DNA of 64,000 nt from Flavobacterium shii. Its GTDB lineage: Bacteria; Bacteroidota; Bacteroidia; Flavobacteriales; Flavobacteriaceae. Under the pieces are notes generated by a model that was given only the letters and a program-made list of their open reading frames with translations, searched no databases and was not told the origin of the DNA. The stretch covers positions 62,001 through 126,000 of the forward strand of contig NZ_JAOZEW010000010.1 in NCBI RefSeq assembly GCF_025847235.1. Reading direction: 5' to 3'. Positions 55,001 to 61,925 of this stretch are shown here, in pieces. The translations under genes and the position numbers were made by a program. Within the stretch, counting starts at the first letter, position 1, and the number at the start of each line of letters is the position of its first letter.

Positions 55001-55346
55001 AGGAAACTTCCTTGGAGGACAATGGGCCAATGAAAGTTGGGGACGTTACTGGGGATGGGATCCAAAAGAAACTTGGGCATTAATTAGTATTATGATTTAT
55101 GCATTTGTAATCCATGCTCGTTTTGTACCAGCTCTACGTGGAAAATGGATATTTAATCTAATGAGTATGTTTGCGTTTGTCTCTATTTTATTTACTTATT
55201 ATGGAGTAAACTTTCACTTAGTTGGATTACACTCTTACGCAAGTGGAGAGGCGCATTCACTAAACTGGATTTGGTATTCATTAGGAACAATCACCTTGAT
55301 AGGAGCGATAACTTACCCAAAATACAGAAAGTATTATAAAAAATAA
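52098..55346 (+). CDS. ccsBA: Fused CcsB-CcsA cytochrome c synthetase
   Basis: The protein (1082 aa from the ATG at 52098; an upstream ATG would add 11 residues before the first TM segment) joins a CcsB/ResB half (about 1-470) and a CcsA half with the WWD-like heme motif (WGRYWGWDPKETWAL, about 985-999). The two attach heme to apocytochrome c in the periplasm. At the junction (about 472-490) sits a second signal-peptide-like hydrophobic stretch ending GFAQ, followed by a His-rich segment (EQHDHDHADGHDH and later DDHDHAAH). The His-rich part may bind metal or heme. Confidence 0.92.
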   Translation: MDKKIFSFLFSTRLMAVLFLTFAIAMGVGTFIESKYNTDTARIFIYNSWWFEAIMVFFLINFFGNIKRYQLHKKEKWATLILHLAFIFILLGAFITRYISYEGMMPIREGATENQIYSDKTFLTVFVDGERKGEMKRRVFEKNLLLSPVANNDFTISGKFDETPFEVEYENFIMGAKEVVKPDANGIVYLKLVEAGSGGREEHFLKDGEVQNIHNVLFALNKPTEGAININTKGEAYTIQTPFEGDFMRMADKFKGKVTKDNVQPLMMRSLYSIGDIRIVFPDPAIKGVIAYESNNDYKAKTHEDALVVKLKAEGQEKEVTLLGSKGKIGDFKTVRIADKDYTFFYGSKAYVLPFKIKLNDFIAQKYPGTEKSYSSFESKVTVIDSTEKFDARIYMNHVLDYKGYRFFQSSFDPDEKGTVLSVNHDFWGTSITYLGYFMLFFGLMAIMFTKHSRFADLKRKLEVVKNKKAKLITILVLMLSFNGFAQEQHDHDHADGHDHAAESAAPVPDDHDHAAHSTDPNNHANHVTRPPSAKQLDSLINVYKAPEAHAAKFGRLIIQDAGGRMKPINTFSSELLRKVSHSDTYNGMNSDQVFLSMTQYAQIWIEIPIIYIKSGNDSIRKIIGIDKEAKFAPFIKFFDEKGNYKLSPYLDAAYKAANPNQFEKDFIETDKKVNLMESALSGSILKIFPMPNDPNNKWISYLEISHAGLKGMDETYVKQILPMYFAALNNASISKDYKQADELLESINGFQKKFGSKVRPSEEKITSELLYNKYDVFKNLSYWYITASILMLIFTILNIFFEKKALRITVNAFHIIIGALFGLHTLGLIARWYISGHAPWSNAYESIIYVAWATMFFGLAFDIKSKLTVASSAFVTAMILMAAYMNWIDPEIANLQPVLNSYWLMIHVAVIVASYGPFALGMILGFVSLVLIFFTNKNNKAKMDLNIQEITYINEMALTIGLIMLTIGNFLGGQWANESWGRYWGWDPKETWALISIMIYAFVIHARFVPALRGKWIFNLMSMFAFVSILFTYYGVNFHLVGLHSYASGEAHSLNWIWYSLGTITLIGAITYPKYRKYYKK

Positions 55347-55365
55347 GAGATTATTAATTCACATG

Positions 55366-55399
55366 AAAAAGGTTCAACTTCACGGTTGAACCTTTTTTT
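55366..55399 (+). terminator. Terminator of ccsBA
   Basis: AAAAAGGTTCAAC (55366-55378) and GTTGAACCTTTTT (55385-55397) form a 13-base stem followed by a T run. Confidence 0.85.
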
Positions 55400-55434
55400 A
55401 TTGTCAATCTTGTAGTGTGTTTTAGTTCTAGTAG

Positions 55435-55691
55435 CAATTATAGCTTTATGAACTTTGCATAAAAACCTTGCGAACTTTGCGGTTATTTTTCATAGGAATC
55501 CTTTGGACACGGATTAAACGGATTCACTTAAGCGAAGACGCGGATAAAAACGGATTTCTATTTATTGTGTAAAAAGGATATGTTATCCACTGAATACTGA
55601 AACTAAAATTTTACTGCAAGGAACACAAATTTTAACTGTTGCTGAAGACTGTTGCTGAAGGCTAAAATAAGCAGCCTTTGTGCCTCAGAAC
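55435..55691. repeat. Dispersed intergenic repeats
   Basis: Contains TTTGC-G-GGTTA text (near 55457-55490), a GCGGATT/ACGGATT block (55508-55557) that recurs at 59357-59400 (same orientation) and at 58345-58400 (reverse), and a short GTTGCTGAAG duplication near 55640. No gene is present. Confidence 0.7.
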
Positions 55692-56753
55692 CTAGAGAAA
55701 AAACCTTTTTCTAAACCAAAAAGCAACATTTACCAAAGCTATTAAAGCGGGAACTTCGACCAGAGGACCAATTACACCTGCAAAAGCTTGTCCGCTATTG
55801 ATTCCAAATACGCCAATGGCAACTGCAATTGCAAGCTCAAAATTGTTTCCTGTAGCAGTAAATGCAATTGCTGTAGCTTTGGAATAATCGGCACCAAAAT
55901 ATTTTCCTATAAAAAAGCTGAATACAAACATTATAACAAAATAAAGTACCAGCGGAATTGCAATTCGTATCACATCCATTGGTATTTGTACTATTAATTC
56001 TCCTTTTAGGCTAAACATAATTAATATGGTGAATAACAAAGCAATTAGTGTGATAGGAGAAATTACAGGTATGTATTTGGTATCAAACCAAGTTACGCCT
56101 TTTAGTTTTATAAGAATGTAACGGCTGCCAATGCCAAGAGCAAAAGGAATTCCCAGATAAATACCAACACTTTCTGCAATTTGCCCAATGGAGATGTTTA
56201 CATGAAAACCTGTATATCCAAAATAAGGTGGTAAAACAGTAATAAAGAACCAGGCATAGATGCTATAAAGCAAAACCTGAAAAATACTGTTCAACGCAAT
56301 TAATCCAGCGGCATATTCCCGATTTCCATCGGCAAGGTCATTCCATACGACAACCATTGCAATACATCTGGCTAAACCTATTAGGATTAAGCCAATCATA
56401 TATTCGGGATAACCATTTAAGAATAATAATGCTAAAGCAAACATTAAAAGAGGACCTATAATCCAGTTAAGGAATAGGGAAGCGGCTAATATTCGTATAT
56501 TTTTAAATACTTCACCTAAGAGTTCGTATTTCACTTTTGCCAATGGCGGGTACATCATTAATATTAATCCAATTGCGAGGGGAATATTAGTTGTTCCACT
56601 TGAAAATGAATTGATGAAATCTCCGCTTGACGGAATAAAATAGCCAATAGAAATGCCTGCCGCCATAGCAAGGAAAATCCATAACGTTAAAAACCGATCT
56701 AGAAAACCTAATCTTTTTCTTTCGGCTGCCGGAACGCAAGTATTTACAGACAT
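55692..56753 (-). CDS. acr3: Arsenite efflux transporter Acr3
   Basis: The 353 aa protein has about 10 TM segments of the bile acid:sodium symporter fold. The conserved Cys in [20 protein letters not shown] (about 126-145) is the family's arsenite-linked Cys. It expels As(III) across the inner membrane. It is the last gene of the arsR operon; the reductase-like gene ends 2 bases upstream. Confidence 0.88.
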   Translation of the reverse strand: MSVNTCVPAAERKRLGFLDRFLTLWIFLAMAAGISIGYFIPSSGDFINSFSSGTTNIPLAIGLILMMYPPLAKVKYELLGEVFKNIRILAASLFLNWIIGPLLMFALALLFLNGYPEYMIGLILIGLARCIAMVVVWNDLADGNREYAAGLIALNSIFQVLLYSIYAWFFITVLPPYFGYTGFHVNISIGQIAESVGIYLGIPFALGIGSRYILIKLKGVTWFDTKYIPVISPITLIALLFTILIMFSLKGELIVQIPMDVIRIAIPLVLYFVIMFVFSFFIGKYFGADYSKATAIAFTATGNNFELAIAVAIGVFGINSGQAFAGVIGPLVEVPALIALVNVAFWFRKRFFL

Positions 56754-56755
56754 GT

Positions 56756-57376
56756 CTATTTGTTTATTTGAGAGAAAACATAAAACATTTCGGTAGCAAT
56801 TTGTAAACTGCGTTCTTGATATTTTTCTAATTGTTGAGGTGTGTTATCAAAGAGCTTAGGGTCTTCATAAGTAATAGGAACGCGTTTTTCGGCACCAGCA
56901 ATAAATGGGCAACCACCATCGGCTTGCGAACATGTCATTATAGCTACAAATTGAGTTTCGGGATTAAAATTAGCATCATACGTTTTGGAGAACCCAATAA
57001 TAGGATGCTCATTTGATGCATATTTTATTGAATAAACGGGATTTTCTCCCTTAGAAATTGTTTCTATTTTAAACCCCGATTCTTCTAGAGTTTTAGCTAC
57101 CACAGGATATAATGCAGTAGCTTCGGTTCCTCCCGAATAGCAAGAAACATTTTTTATATTAAAATGTGCAGCAGCAGTCTGCGCCCAAACTTGAGCCAGA
57201 TGGCTTCTTCTTGAATTATGTGTGCAAATAAAGTTAAGTCTAATTTCTTGTAGATTATTTACTCTATCTCGCATATAAACTAGTAAAAGATGCAAAATAT
57301 CTTTACGTTCATTAGGAATACTTTTAAAGTCAAAAGAACGTATTGTATTTTTGATTTCGGGAAATAGGATGCTCAT
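56756..57376 (-). CDS. Arsenate-reductase-like protein tyrosine phosphatase
   Basis: The 206 aa protein is of the low-molecular-weight phosphatase type: the CX5R loop is [14 protein letters not shown] (about 49-62; C51, R57). GGTEATAL and a later [10 protein letters not shown] block fit thioredoxin-linked arsenate reductases of this class. Located in the arsenic operon, it should reduce arsenate to arsenite for Acr3. It starts 18 bases after the DUF6428 stop. Confidence 0.82.
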   Translation of the reverse strand: MSILFPEIKNTIRSFDFKSIPNERKDILHLLLVYMRDRVNNLQEIRLNFICTHNSRRSHLAQVWAQTAAAHFNIKNVSCYSGGTEATALYPVVAKTLEESGFKIETISKGENPVYSIKYASNEHPIIGFSKTYDANFNPETQFVAIMTCSQADGGCPFIAGAEKRVPITYEDPKLFDNTPQQLEKYQERSLQIATEMFYVFSQINK

Positions 57377-57394
57377 ATTTAAGGTATTTAAAAA

Positions 57395-57865
57395 TTAGCA
57401 ACAACTGCCTCCGGGAGTACAAGAGTTCGATTGATTTGATAAATCCGAAAGATTTGTCGTTTGCTTTTCTGTTGGAATTCCGCATTGATCCAAAGCCAGA
57501 CAGGCTGTTTGTTTATTTAGCAAAACAAAATCTTTACCATTAAAATCTAAATCGTATTTTCCGATTGTAATATCTTGATATTCGACTTCAATTTCAAAAT
57601 CTTCGATACCTAGAATTTTCTCCGAAAGTTCGATAATATGTACCAATTTTTGTGGTTTTAAACGATGCTCATAATCATTGGCATCCCAAAGCTGAAAGTT
57701 TACAACAGTTTCTTTGCGTACAGTTCCGCCGCAATCTATAAAGTTTTTGGTTATTAAGCCTACTTCGGTTACGTGAAAATATTCGGGTACAAAAGTTCCG
57801 TTTGGAAGCTGAAAATTAATTGCTTCGACTGTTTTTAAGATGTTTTTAATTTCTGAAAGTTTCAT
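57395..57865 (-). CDS. DUF6428 family protein, arsenic operon
   Basis: The 156 aa protein (counted from the ATG at 57865; an in-frame ATG upstream at 57892 would overlap arsR) matches a small family found in Bacteroidota arsenic operons. It has a compact alpha/beta body and a Cys-rich C-terminus (SNQSNSCTPGGSCC) that may bind As(III). The function is not established. It follows the arsR stop by 17 bases. Confidence 0.75.
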   Translation of the reverse strand: MKLSEIKNILKTVEAINFQLPNGTFVPEYFHVTEVGLITKNFIDCGGTVRKETVVNFQLWDANDYEHRLKPQKLVHIIELSEKILGIEDFEIEVEYQDITIGKYDLDFNGKDFVLLNKQTACLALDQCGIPTEKQTTNLSDLSNQSNSCTPGGSCC

Positions 57866-57882
57866 AGTTTTATTTTTAAAAA

Positions 57883-58215
57883 TTAGCAGCATTCATTATT
57901 TCTTTTCTCCAAATGCGTTGTGACATGTTGGAAAAAGACTTTGATTTTTTCAAATCCCGATTCGTTAATACAATAGCAAATTGCGTTTCCTTCGATATTC
58001 CCTTTTATCAAACCTGCATTTTTAAGCTCTTTAAGATGCTGAGAAACGGTAGGTTGAGAAAGGGGTAATTCATTTACGATATCACCACAAATACAAGTAT
58101 TTACTTTAAGTAAGTACTCAATAATAGCAATCCTGGCAGGATGTCCCAAAGCTTTTGCCAGAATAGCAAGTTCATTTTGGTTGTCTGTAAAGAAATCTGT
58201 TTTAGTTGTTCCCAT
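57883..58215 (-). CDS. arsR: ArsR-family repressor
   Basis: The 110 aa protein (from the ATG at 58215; the longer frame from 58236 starts with TTG and enters the operator) is an ArsR/SmtB winged helix (about 15-90). The DNA-recognition part is PTVSQHLKELKNAGL. CICGD (about 43-47) precedes it and, with the final CC pair, may be the arsenite site. It represses the four-gene operon that it heads. Confidence 0.88.
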   Translation of the reverse strand: MGTTKTDFFTDNQNELAILAKALGHPARIAIIEYLLKVNTCICGDIVNELPLSQPTVSQHLKELKNAGLIKGNIEGNAICYCINESGFEKIKVFFQHVTTHLEKRNNECC

Positions 58216-58247
58216 CGTTATATTTTTATATTGCAATATTACGATAT
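58213..58247 (-). promoter_or_regulatory. arsR operator/promoter
   Basis: The perfect 12-base palindrome ATATTGCAATAT (58228-58239) is framed by wider arms ATCGTTATAT and ATATTACGAT (58214-58223 and 58237-58246), with one mismatch. On the minus strand TAATATTG, one mismatch from TAnnTTTG, overlaps it. The repressor would block the promoter directly. Confidence 0.55.
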
Positions 58248-58289
58248 AGATTTAAATGAAAAAAGAAATTTATGGAATATTTTATTTAT

Positions 58290-58656
58290 GGTGGTGAGGT
58301 TCTAAGTGACAAAGGCTCAAAGGTTTCTTAGTTTGTATAAAAAAATCTGTTTTTATCCGCGTTTTCGCCCAAGCGAATCGGTCTAATCCGCGTGCAAAAT
58401 ATGAGCAAGTAGCTCCATAAACTATATCGAGCTATTTAATGAGATCTTTGCTGTGTCTGGATGACAATATTGCGACTTTTTTTGCGTGTGAAATTAACCG
58501 TAAAGAATTCAATCCCAAAACTTCAGGATACGCAGAGGTTTTAATTTTAATCCTAAAAAAGCGATTGCAGTTATCTATGGCTAGGAATAAATTCAGAATT
58601 AAGTATTTTTACCACAGATTTAAAAAGAGTGTTTATAGATTAAAGTTTATGTAAGT
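58290..58656. repeat. Intergenic repeats upstream of the SUKH gene
   Basis: Begins with GGTTCTAAGTGACAAAGG text, followed by a reverse-orientation copy of the GCGGATTAGACGGATTC block (58345-58400), and ends with CACAGATTTAAAAAGA text near 58612. A 71-codon frame (58439-58654) lies in this stretch but looks like repeat sequence. Nothing else is seen. Confidence 0.65.
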
Positions 58657-59328
58657 ATGACTAACTCAAAGAGTATGATAAAACAAATTGCCGAAAAATT
58701 ATTAGGGCATTCATTAGCCAGTAATGATGGATACGATGTAGCCATAATTGAGAATGTAGAAACGAAATTAGGTCAAGCAATACCTGCAATATTAAAAGAG
58801 TTCTATTTAACGATTGGAAAAACGGATCTTTTTATGTCTTCATTTCAGCGATTCCTAAAACCTGAAGATTTGTTTTATGAAGATGGGAAATTAGTTTTTC
58901 TAGAGGAAAACCAGAATGTTTGTTATTGGGGAGTTAATACCGAAAACAAAGAAGATAATCCTCTAGTCTATCAAGCCCAAAATATGGATAGTGCCAACTG
59001 GTATTCAGAAGAAATTTTGCTTTCCGATTTTTTACAAATGATGATGTATGGTCAGTGTGCAGAAGGGGGATATGAATTTTCTGGAGCAATTTATGATATG
59101 GATCAGGATGAGTTACCAGAATTTATAGAAGAAATTACCACTAATAATTGGCAAAAAGTTGTAGATCATAATAACTGGATTATTTATGAAAATGACAGGA
59201 AGTTAATTTGGTATTTTACAGATGATAATGGAGATTTATCAGAAGATTATCCTGTATTTGCTTCTACTGAAACCAAGGAAGGCTTTTTGGAAATGGAAGA
59301 AAATTTTGGGTTTTTAGATTTAGATTAA
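58657..59328 (+). CDS. SUKH/SMI1-KNR4-like protein
   Basis: The 223 aa acidic cytoplasmic protein has a SMI1/KNR4-type pattern: an N-terminal helix, IPAILKEFYLTIGK (about 38-51), then PEDLFYEDGKLVFLEENQNVCYWGV (about 68-92). Members are often immunity proteins of contact-dependent toxins, but no toxin gene is adjacent here. It could be an orphan immunity gene or a stand-alone cytoplasmic protein. Confidence 0.7.
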   Translation: MTNSKSMIKQIAEKLLGHSLASNDGYDVAIIENVETKLGQAIPAILKEFYLTIGKTDLFMSSFQRFLKPEDLFYEDGKLVFLEENQNVCYWGVNTENKEDNPLVYQAQNMDSANWYSEEILLSDFLQMMMYGQCAEGGYEFSGAIYDMDQDELPEFIEEITTNNWQKVVDHNNWIIYENDRKLIWYFTDDNGDLSEDYPVFASTETKEGFLEMEENFGFLDLD

Positions 59329-59344
59329 AATATTTATGTCATAT

Positions 59345-59560
59345 AAATCTTTGTTGCACGCGGATTAGACGGATTCGCTTAGGTGAAAACACAGATTAAG
59401 GTACTAAGATTCGGATTTTTAAAGGTCACTTAGTTTGCACACAAAATAATCACAATAGCTTTGTGAACTTTGCGTAAAACCTTGCGTCCTTTGCGGTTAA
59501 TTCCTTTTTGCACAAACTAAGAAACCTTTGTCTCTTAGCTTCTTAGTCCCTCAGTGCCTT
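59345..59560. repeat. Intergenic repeats overlapping the doxX 3' end
   Basis: Holds a GCGGATTAGACGGATTCGCTTAG block (59360-59382), a GTGAACTTTGCG-AAACCTTGCGTCCTTTGCGGTT block (59463-59500) and CCTTTG/CTTAG text (59524-59560) that reaches into the last codons of the DoxX gene. Confidence 0.7.
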
Positions 59561-59930
59561 TAAGAAAACCTTTTGGAAACATAATCGCTAATAAAACACA
59601 AATTAATAAAAAGTTATATTCCATTCCGTTTCTTCCGCCGCCTACAACAAACCATCCTTCTTGAAAATGAACTAAGATAATACCCATAATAAGAACTAAA
59701 ATGGTAACAATCGCAGCAAAGTTGATGTATTTATTGATAAGCAAAAGCACCGCAGCAATAATATGTGATAGTTTTATAGACCAAGCAAGAAATACGCCAA
59801 AGGGAGCAAACCCGATTTGGTTTAGATAGAGATTTCCAAAATCATTGATACCATTATCAAATATTCCGGTAACGCTGTGTGTAAGTAAAATAATAGCAAC
59901 TGCAACTCTTAGGATTAATGTACTGTTCAT
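59535..59930 (-). CDS. DoxX-like membrane protein
   Basis: The 131 aa protein has four TM segments and the DoxX/DUF417-like start (LILRVAVAIILLTHSVTGIF). Its last residues (GFLKGTEGLRS) are encoded by sequence that matches the dispersed ACCTTAG/CCTTTG repeat, so the natural end may have been replaced by an intergenic element. The role is unknown (redox or quinone-linked membrane proteins are usual). Confidence 0.75.
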   Translation of the reverse strand: MNSTLILRVAVAIILLTHSVTGIFDNGINDFGNLYLNQIGFAPFGVFLAWSIKLSHIIAAVLLLINKYINFAAIVTILVLIMGIILVHFQEGWFVVGGGRNGMEYNFLLICVLLAIMFPKGFLKGTEGLRS

Positions 59931-59965
59931 AGATTGGTTATTGGTTTGTTTAGTTTTTAAAAATA

Positions 59966-60004
59966 ATAAAAAGACGTATATTAAAATAAATTAATATACG
60001 TCTT
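59966..60004 (-). terminator. Terminator of the sigma/anti-sigma operon
   Basis: Perfect 14-base arms (59971-59984 and 59991-60004, AAGACGTATATTAA and its complement) with a T run on the minus strand. The gene upstream on that strand is the anti-sigma gene. Confidence 0.8.
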
Positions 60005-60026
60005 AGATTTTATAATAAGCTGGATT

Positions 60027-60815
60027 TTATACCTTTCCTAATGTATACAATTGATCCATTGTAGGAGTCGGACTTCCGCCTTCTGGCTCAAGCGTAATTC
60101 CAAAAGCTTCGGCATAACCGGTATCTTCTACTTTGAATATTTTTTGGGTATTAGCATCAAAGTTTGTTAATAAACCAATACTTGTAGGAGTAAGCACCGG
60201 ACTAAGTTTTAGAGCCCAAACCTGATATACTTTTCCTTTTGGAGGTTTTGGTAATCCGGCAGCATCAATATAAGTCACTCTGGTGTCTTTATTCCAATAT
60301 GCTTTGGCAAATGATTGTGGAGCAACAGCTTGACCACCTAGAGTTACTCCCGTATTTTTAATATCTCTTACAATAGATAAGTTTTTCTCGGTAGCTTTAT
60401 TTTCTTGATCCAAGAGTGCATATTCACTTTTCAATTTATCTTTTTCAGTACCTACAGTCTCTATTGCTTGTTTAGTTTGTGTAAGCTGCACATATTGGTA
60501 AGCAAAGCCTAATAAGAAAAGTACAGCCGCTGCCCATCCTGCATATTGAGACCAAGTGGTTGCTGGTTTTATATCAACAACTTTACCATGTTTAAGTTCG
60601 AGCTTGGCCTTTATTTTTTCAAAATTAGCTACCGAATGAAATGGTGAAAAACTAGCCGATAATGCTACTATTGCTTTCTCGATAGCAATGATTTCGGTAT
60701 TAATTTCGTCATGTTTTTTAGCCATTGCAGCAACTTCTATGCTTTCGGATTCCGTAAGTAATCCATAAACATAAAGTTCTAAAATACCAGATTCTATATA
60801 TTCGTTTGTTTCCAT
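60027..60815 (-). CDS. Anti-sigma factor, RskA type
   Basis: The 262 aa protein has a cytoplasmic N-terminal part (1-88) with the zinc-free anti-sigma start, one TM segment (about 90-110), a coiled-coil neck (113-150) and a periplasmic RskA-type C-terminal domain (about 165-262; TYIDAAGLPKPPKGKVYQVWAL). It should hold the ECF sigma factor inactive and release it on an envelope signal. It overlaps the sigma gene by one base. Confidence 0.88.
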   Translation of the reverse strand: METNEYIESGILELYVYGLLTESESIEVAAMAKKHDEINTEIIAIEKAIVALSASFSPFHSVANFEKIKAKLELKHGKVVDIKPATTWSQYAGWAAAVLFLLGFAYQYVQLTQTKQAIETVGTEKDKLKSEYALLDQENKATEKNLSIVRDIKNTGVTLGGQAVAPQSFAKAYWNKDTRVTYIDAAGLPKPPKGKVYQVWALKLSPVLTPTSIGLLTNFDANTQKIFKVEDTGYAEAFGITLEPEGGSPTPTMDQLYTLGKV

Positions 60816-61345
60816 TATAATTTCAAATAAATTCGTAAGTCATTAATACAATTTCTGTTTTGTGTTTTAATAGTTCCTAAAGGTAACGCCAGCTCTTCTG
60901 AAGCTTCTTGTTGCGTATATCCTTTAAAGAACAATAAATCAATTATTGCAATACATTTTGGTTTAAGTTTTTTTACAAACTCATGAATTCCAATAGTATC
61001 GATTCTGTTGACCAGTTTATTACTGTCGTCAAGTATATGTACGAAATTATCGGAGGAAAGGTTTTTTTGACTGTTATTGAAATTTTTTGAACGAAGTTTA
61101 TCGATAGACGTATTTCTAGCAATATTGAGGATCCAGGTGTAAAATCGCCCTTTACTTTCGTGATAGGAATCGATATTTTTCCAAATCTTTACAAATACTT
61201 CCTGAAGCACATCTTCGGCTTCTTCTCTATTTTTTATAAGAACATTGATTACAGCAAATAAGCTTTTAGAATACATATCATAGAGATGTGTAAAAGCTTT
61301 TTCGTCTTTCTTATAAATTAATACTAATAACTCATCTTGACTCAT
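60815..61345 (-). CDS. ECF sigma factor
   Basis: The 176 aa protein has sigma region 2 (about 18-85; EEAEDVLQEVFVKIWKNID) and region 4 (about 120-170; GYTQQEASEELALPLGTIKTQ). It is of ECF size and is paired with the RskA-type anti-sigma. A 14-base palindrome lies 37 bases upstream of the start. Confidence 0.9.
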   Translation of the reverse strand: MSQDELLVLIYKKDEKAFTHLYDMYSKSLFAVINVLIKNREEAEDVLQEVFVKIWKNIDSYHESKGRFYTWILNIARNTSIDKLRSKNFNNSQKNLSSDNFVHILDDSNKLVNRIDTIGIHEFVKKLKPKCIAIIDLLFFKGYTQQEASEELALPLGTIKTQNRNCINDLRIYLKL

Positions 61346-61374
61346 ATTCTGTAGATTTAGGGTGAATAAACGTA

Positions 61375-61402
61375 TATATTTCAGTTTATAAACTGCAAAT
61401 AT
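61375..61402. promoter_or_regulatory. Palindrome upstream of the sigma factor gene
   Basis: The perfect 14-base palindrome CAGTTTATAAACTG (61382-61395) is flanked by near-symmetric ATATTT and AAATAT. It sits where a regulator of the sigma operon would bind. Confidence 0.4.
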
Positions 61403-61600
61403 TATTAATGTTGGTATAAATATAATTCAAAAAATTAAAGAAATTGTAATTTATTTCTAGCAAGAATACTTTGTAAATGCTTAATAAATAAAATATTAAC
61501 TTTTTTTACTTTTTTAAAACCAAACATAAACCAATCTCGTATATACAAAATAATGAAGGTCTAAATGGGGGATAATTTAGCCTTAAATATTTGTTTTTAA

Positions 61601-61729
61601 TCAGGGATAGGTTTCCATTCTAATGTATTTAGGATAGTAGTGGTAAATATGGGGGATAATATTTTGCCATTTTCTATAAGAGCAGATGAGGGAACGAATT
61701 TGGAAACCTTTTCCTAATTAAATTATATT
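61601..61729 (+). pseudogene. Decayed fragment of a TonB-dependent receptor
   Basis: About 129 bases match the intact receptor's interior (63471-63597) in the same orientation: TCAGGGATAGGTTTCCATTC against TCAGGAATAGGTTTTCACTC at the start, and similar pairs to the end. The fragment has diverged (several substitutions and indels) and is not open in frame. It is a remnant of a duplication or of a lost paralogous receptor. Confidence 0.85.
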
Positions 61730-61925
61730 CTACTTCAAAATTCCAATCACTAAAAAGTTAATATTGCCACAAAACGCTTAAAATTAAGTTATTAATGTTG
61801 TTTTAGGCTTTAAATTAAAGTTTGACTTGGCAATGAATTATAAAAAGAATATTTTTGTCTGAAATGTAAGAATAATCAATTACAAAACTTACGTGCGAAA
61901 ATAATTCAGATTATAAATTCCCCTC

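Larger units (their letters stand above)
61346..61925. other. Intergenic region between sigma factor and TonB receptor genes
   Basis: Contains the sigma-upstream palindrome, the decayed receptor fragment and otherwise AT-rich sequence. It should also hold the receptor's promoter, not recognised. Confidence 0.6.

Noticed and set aside
58439..58654. 71 aa plus-strand ORF before the SUKH gene
   Set aside because: It lies in a repeat-rich stretch, its end matches repeat text found elsewhere (CACAGATTTAAA), and it has no recognisable domain. The 2-base gap to the next gene keeps a small doubt.
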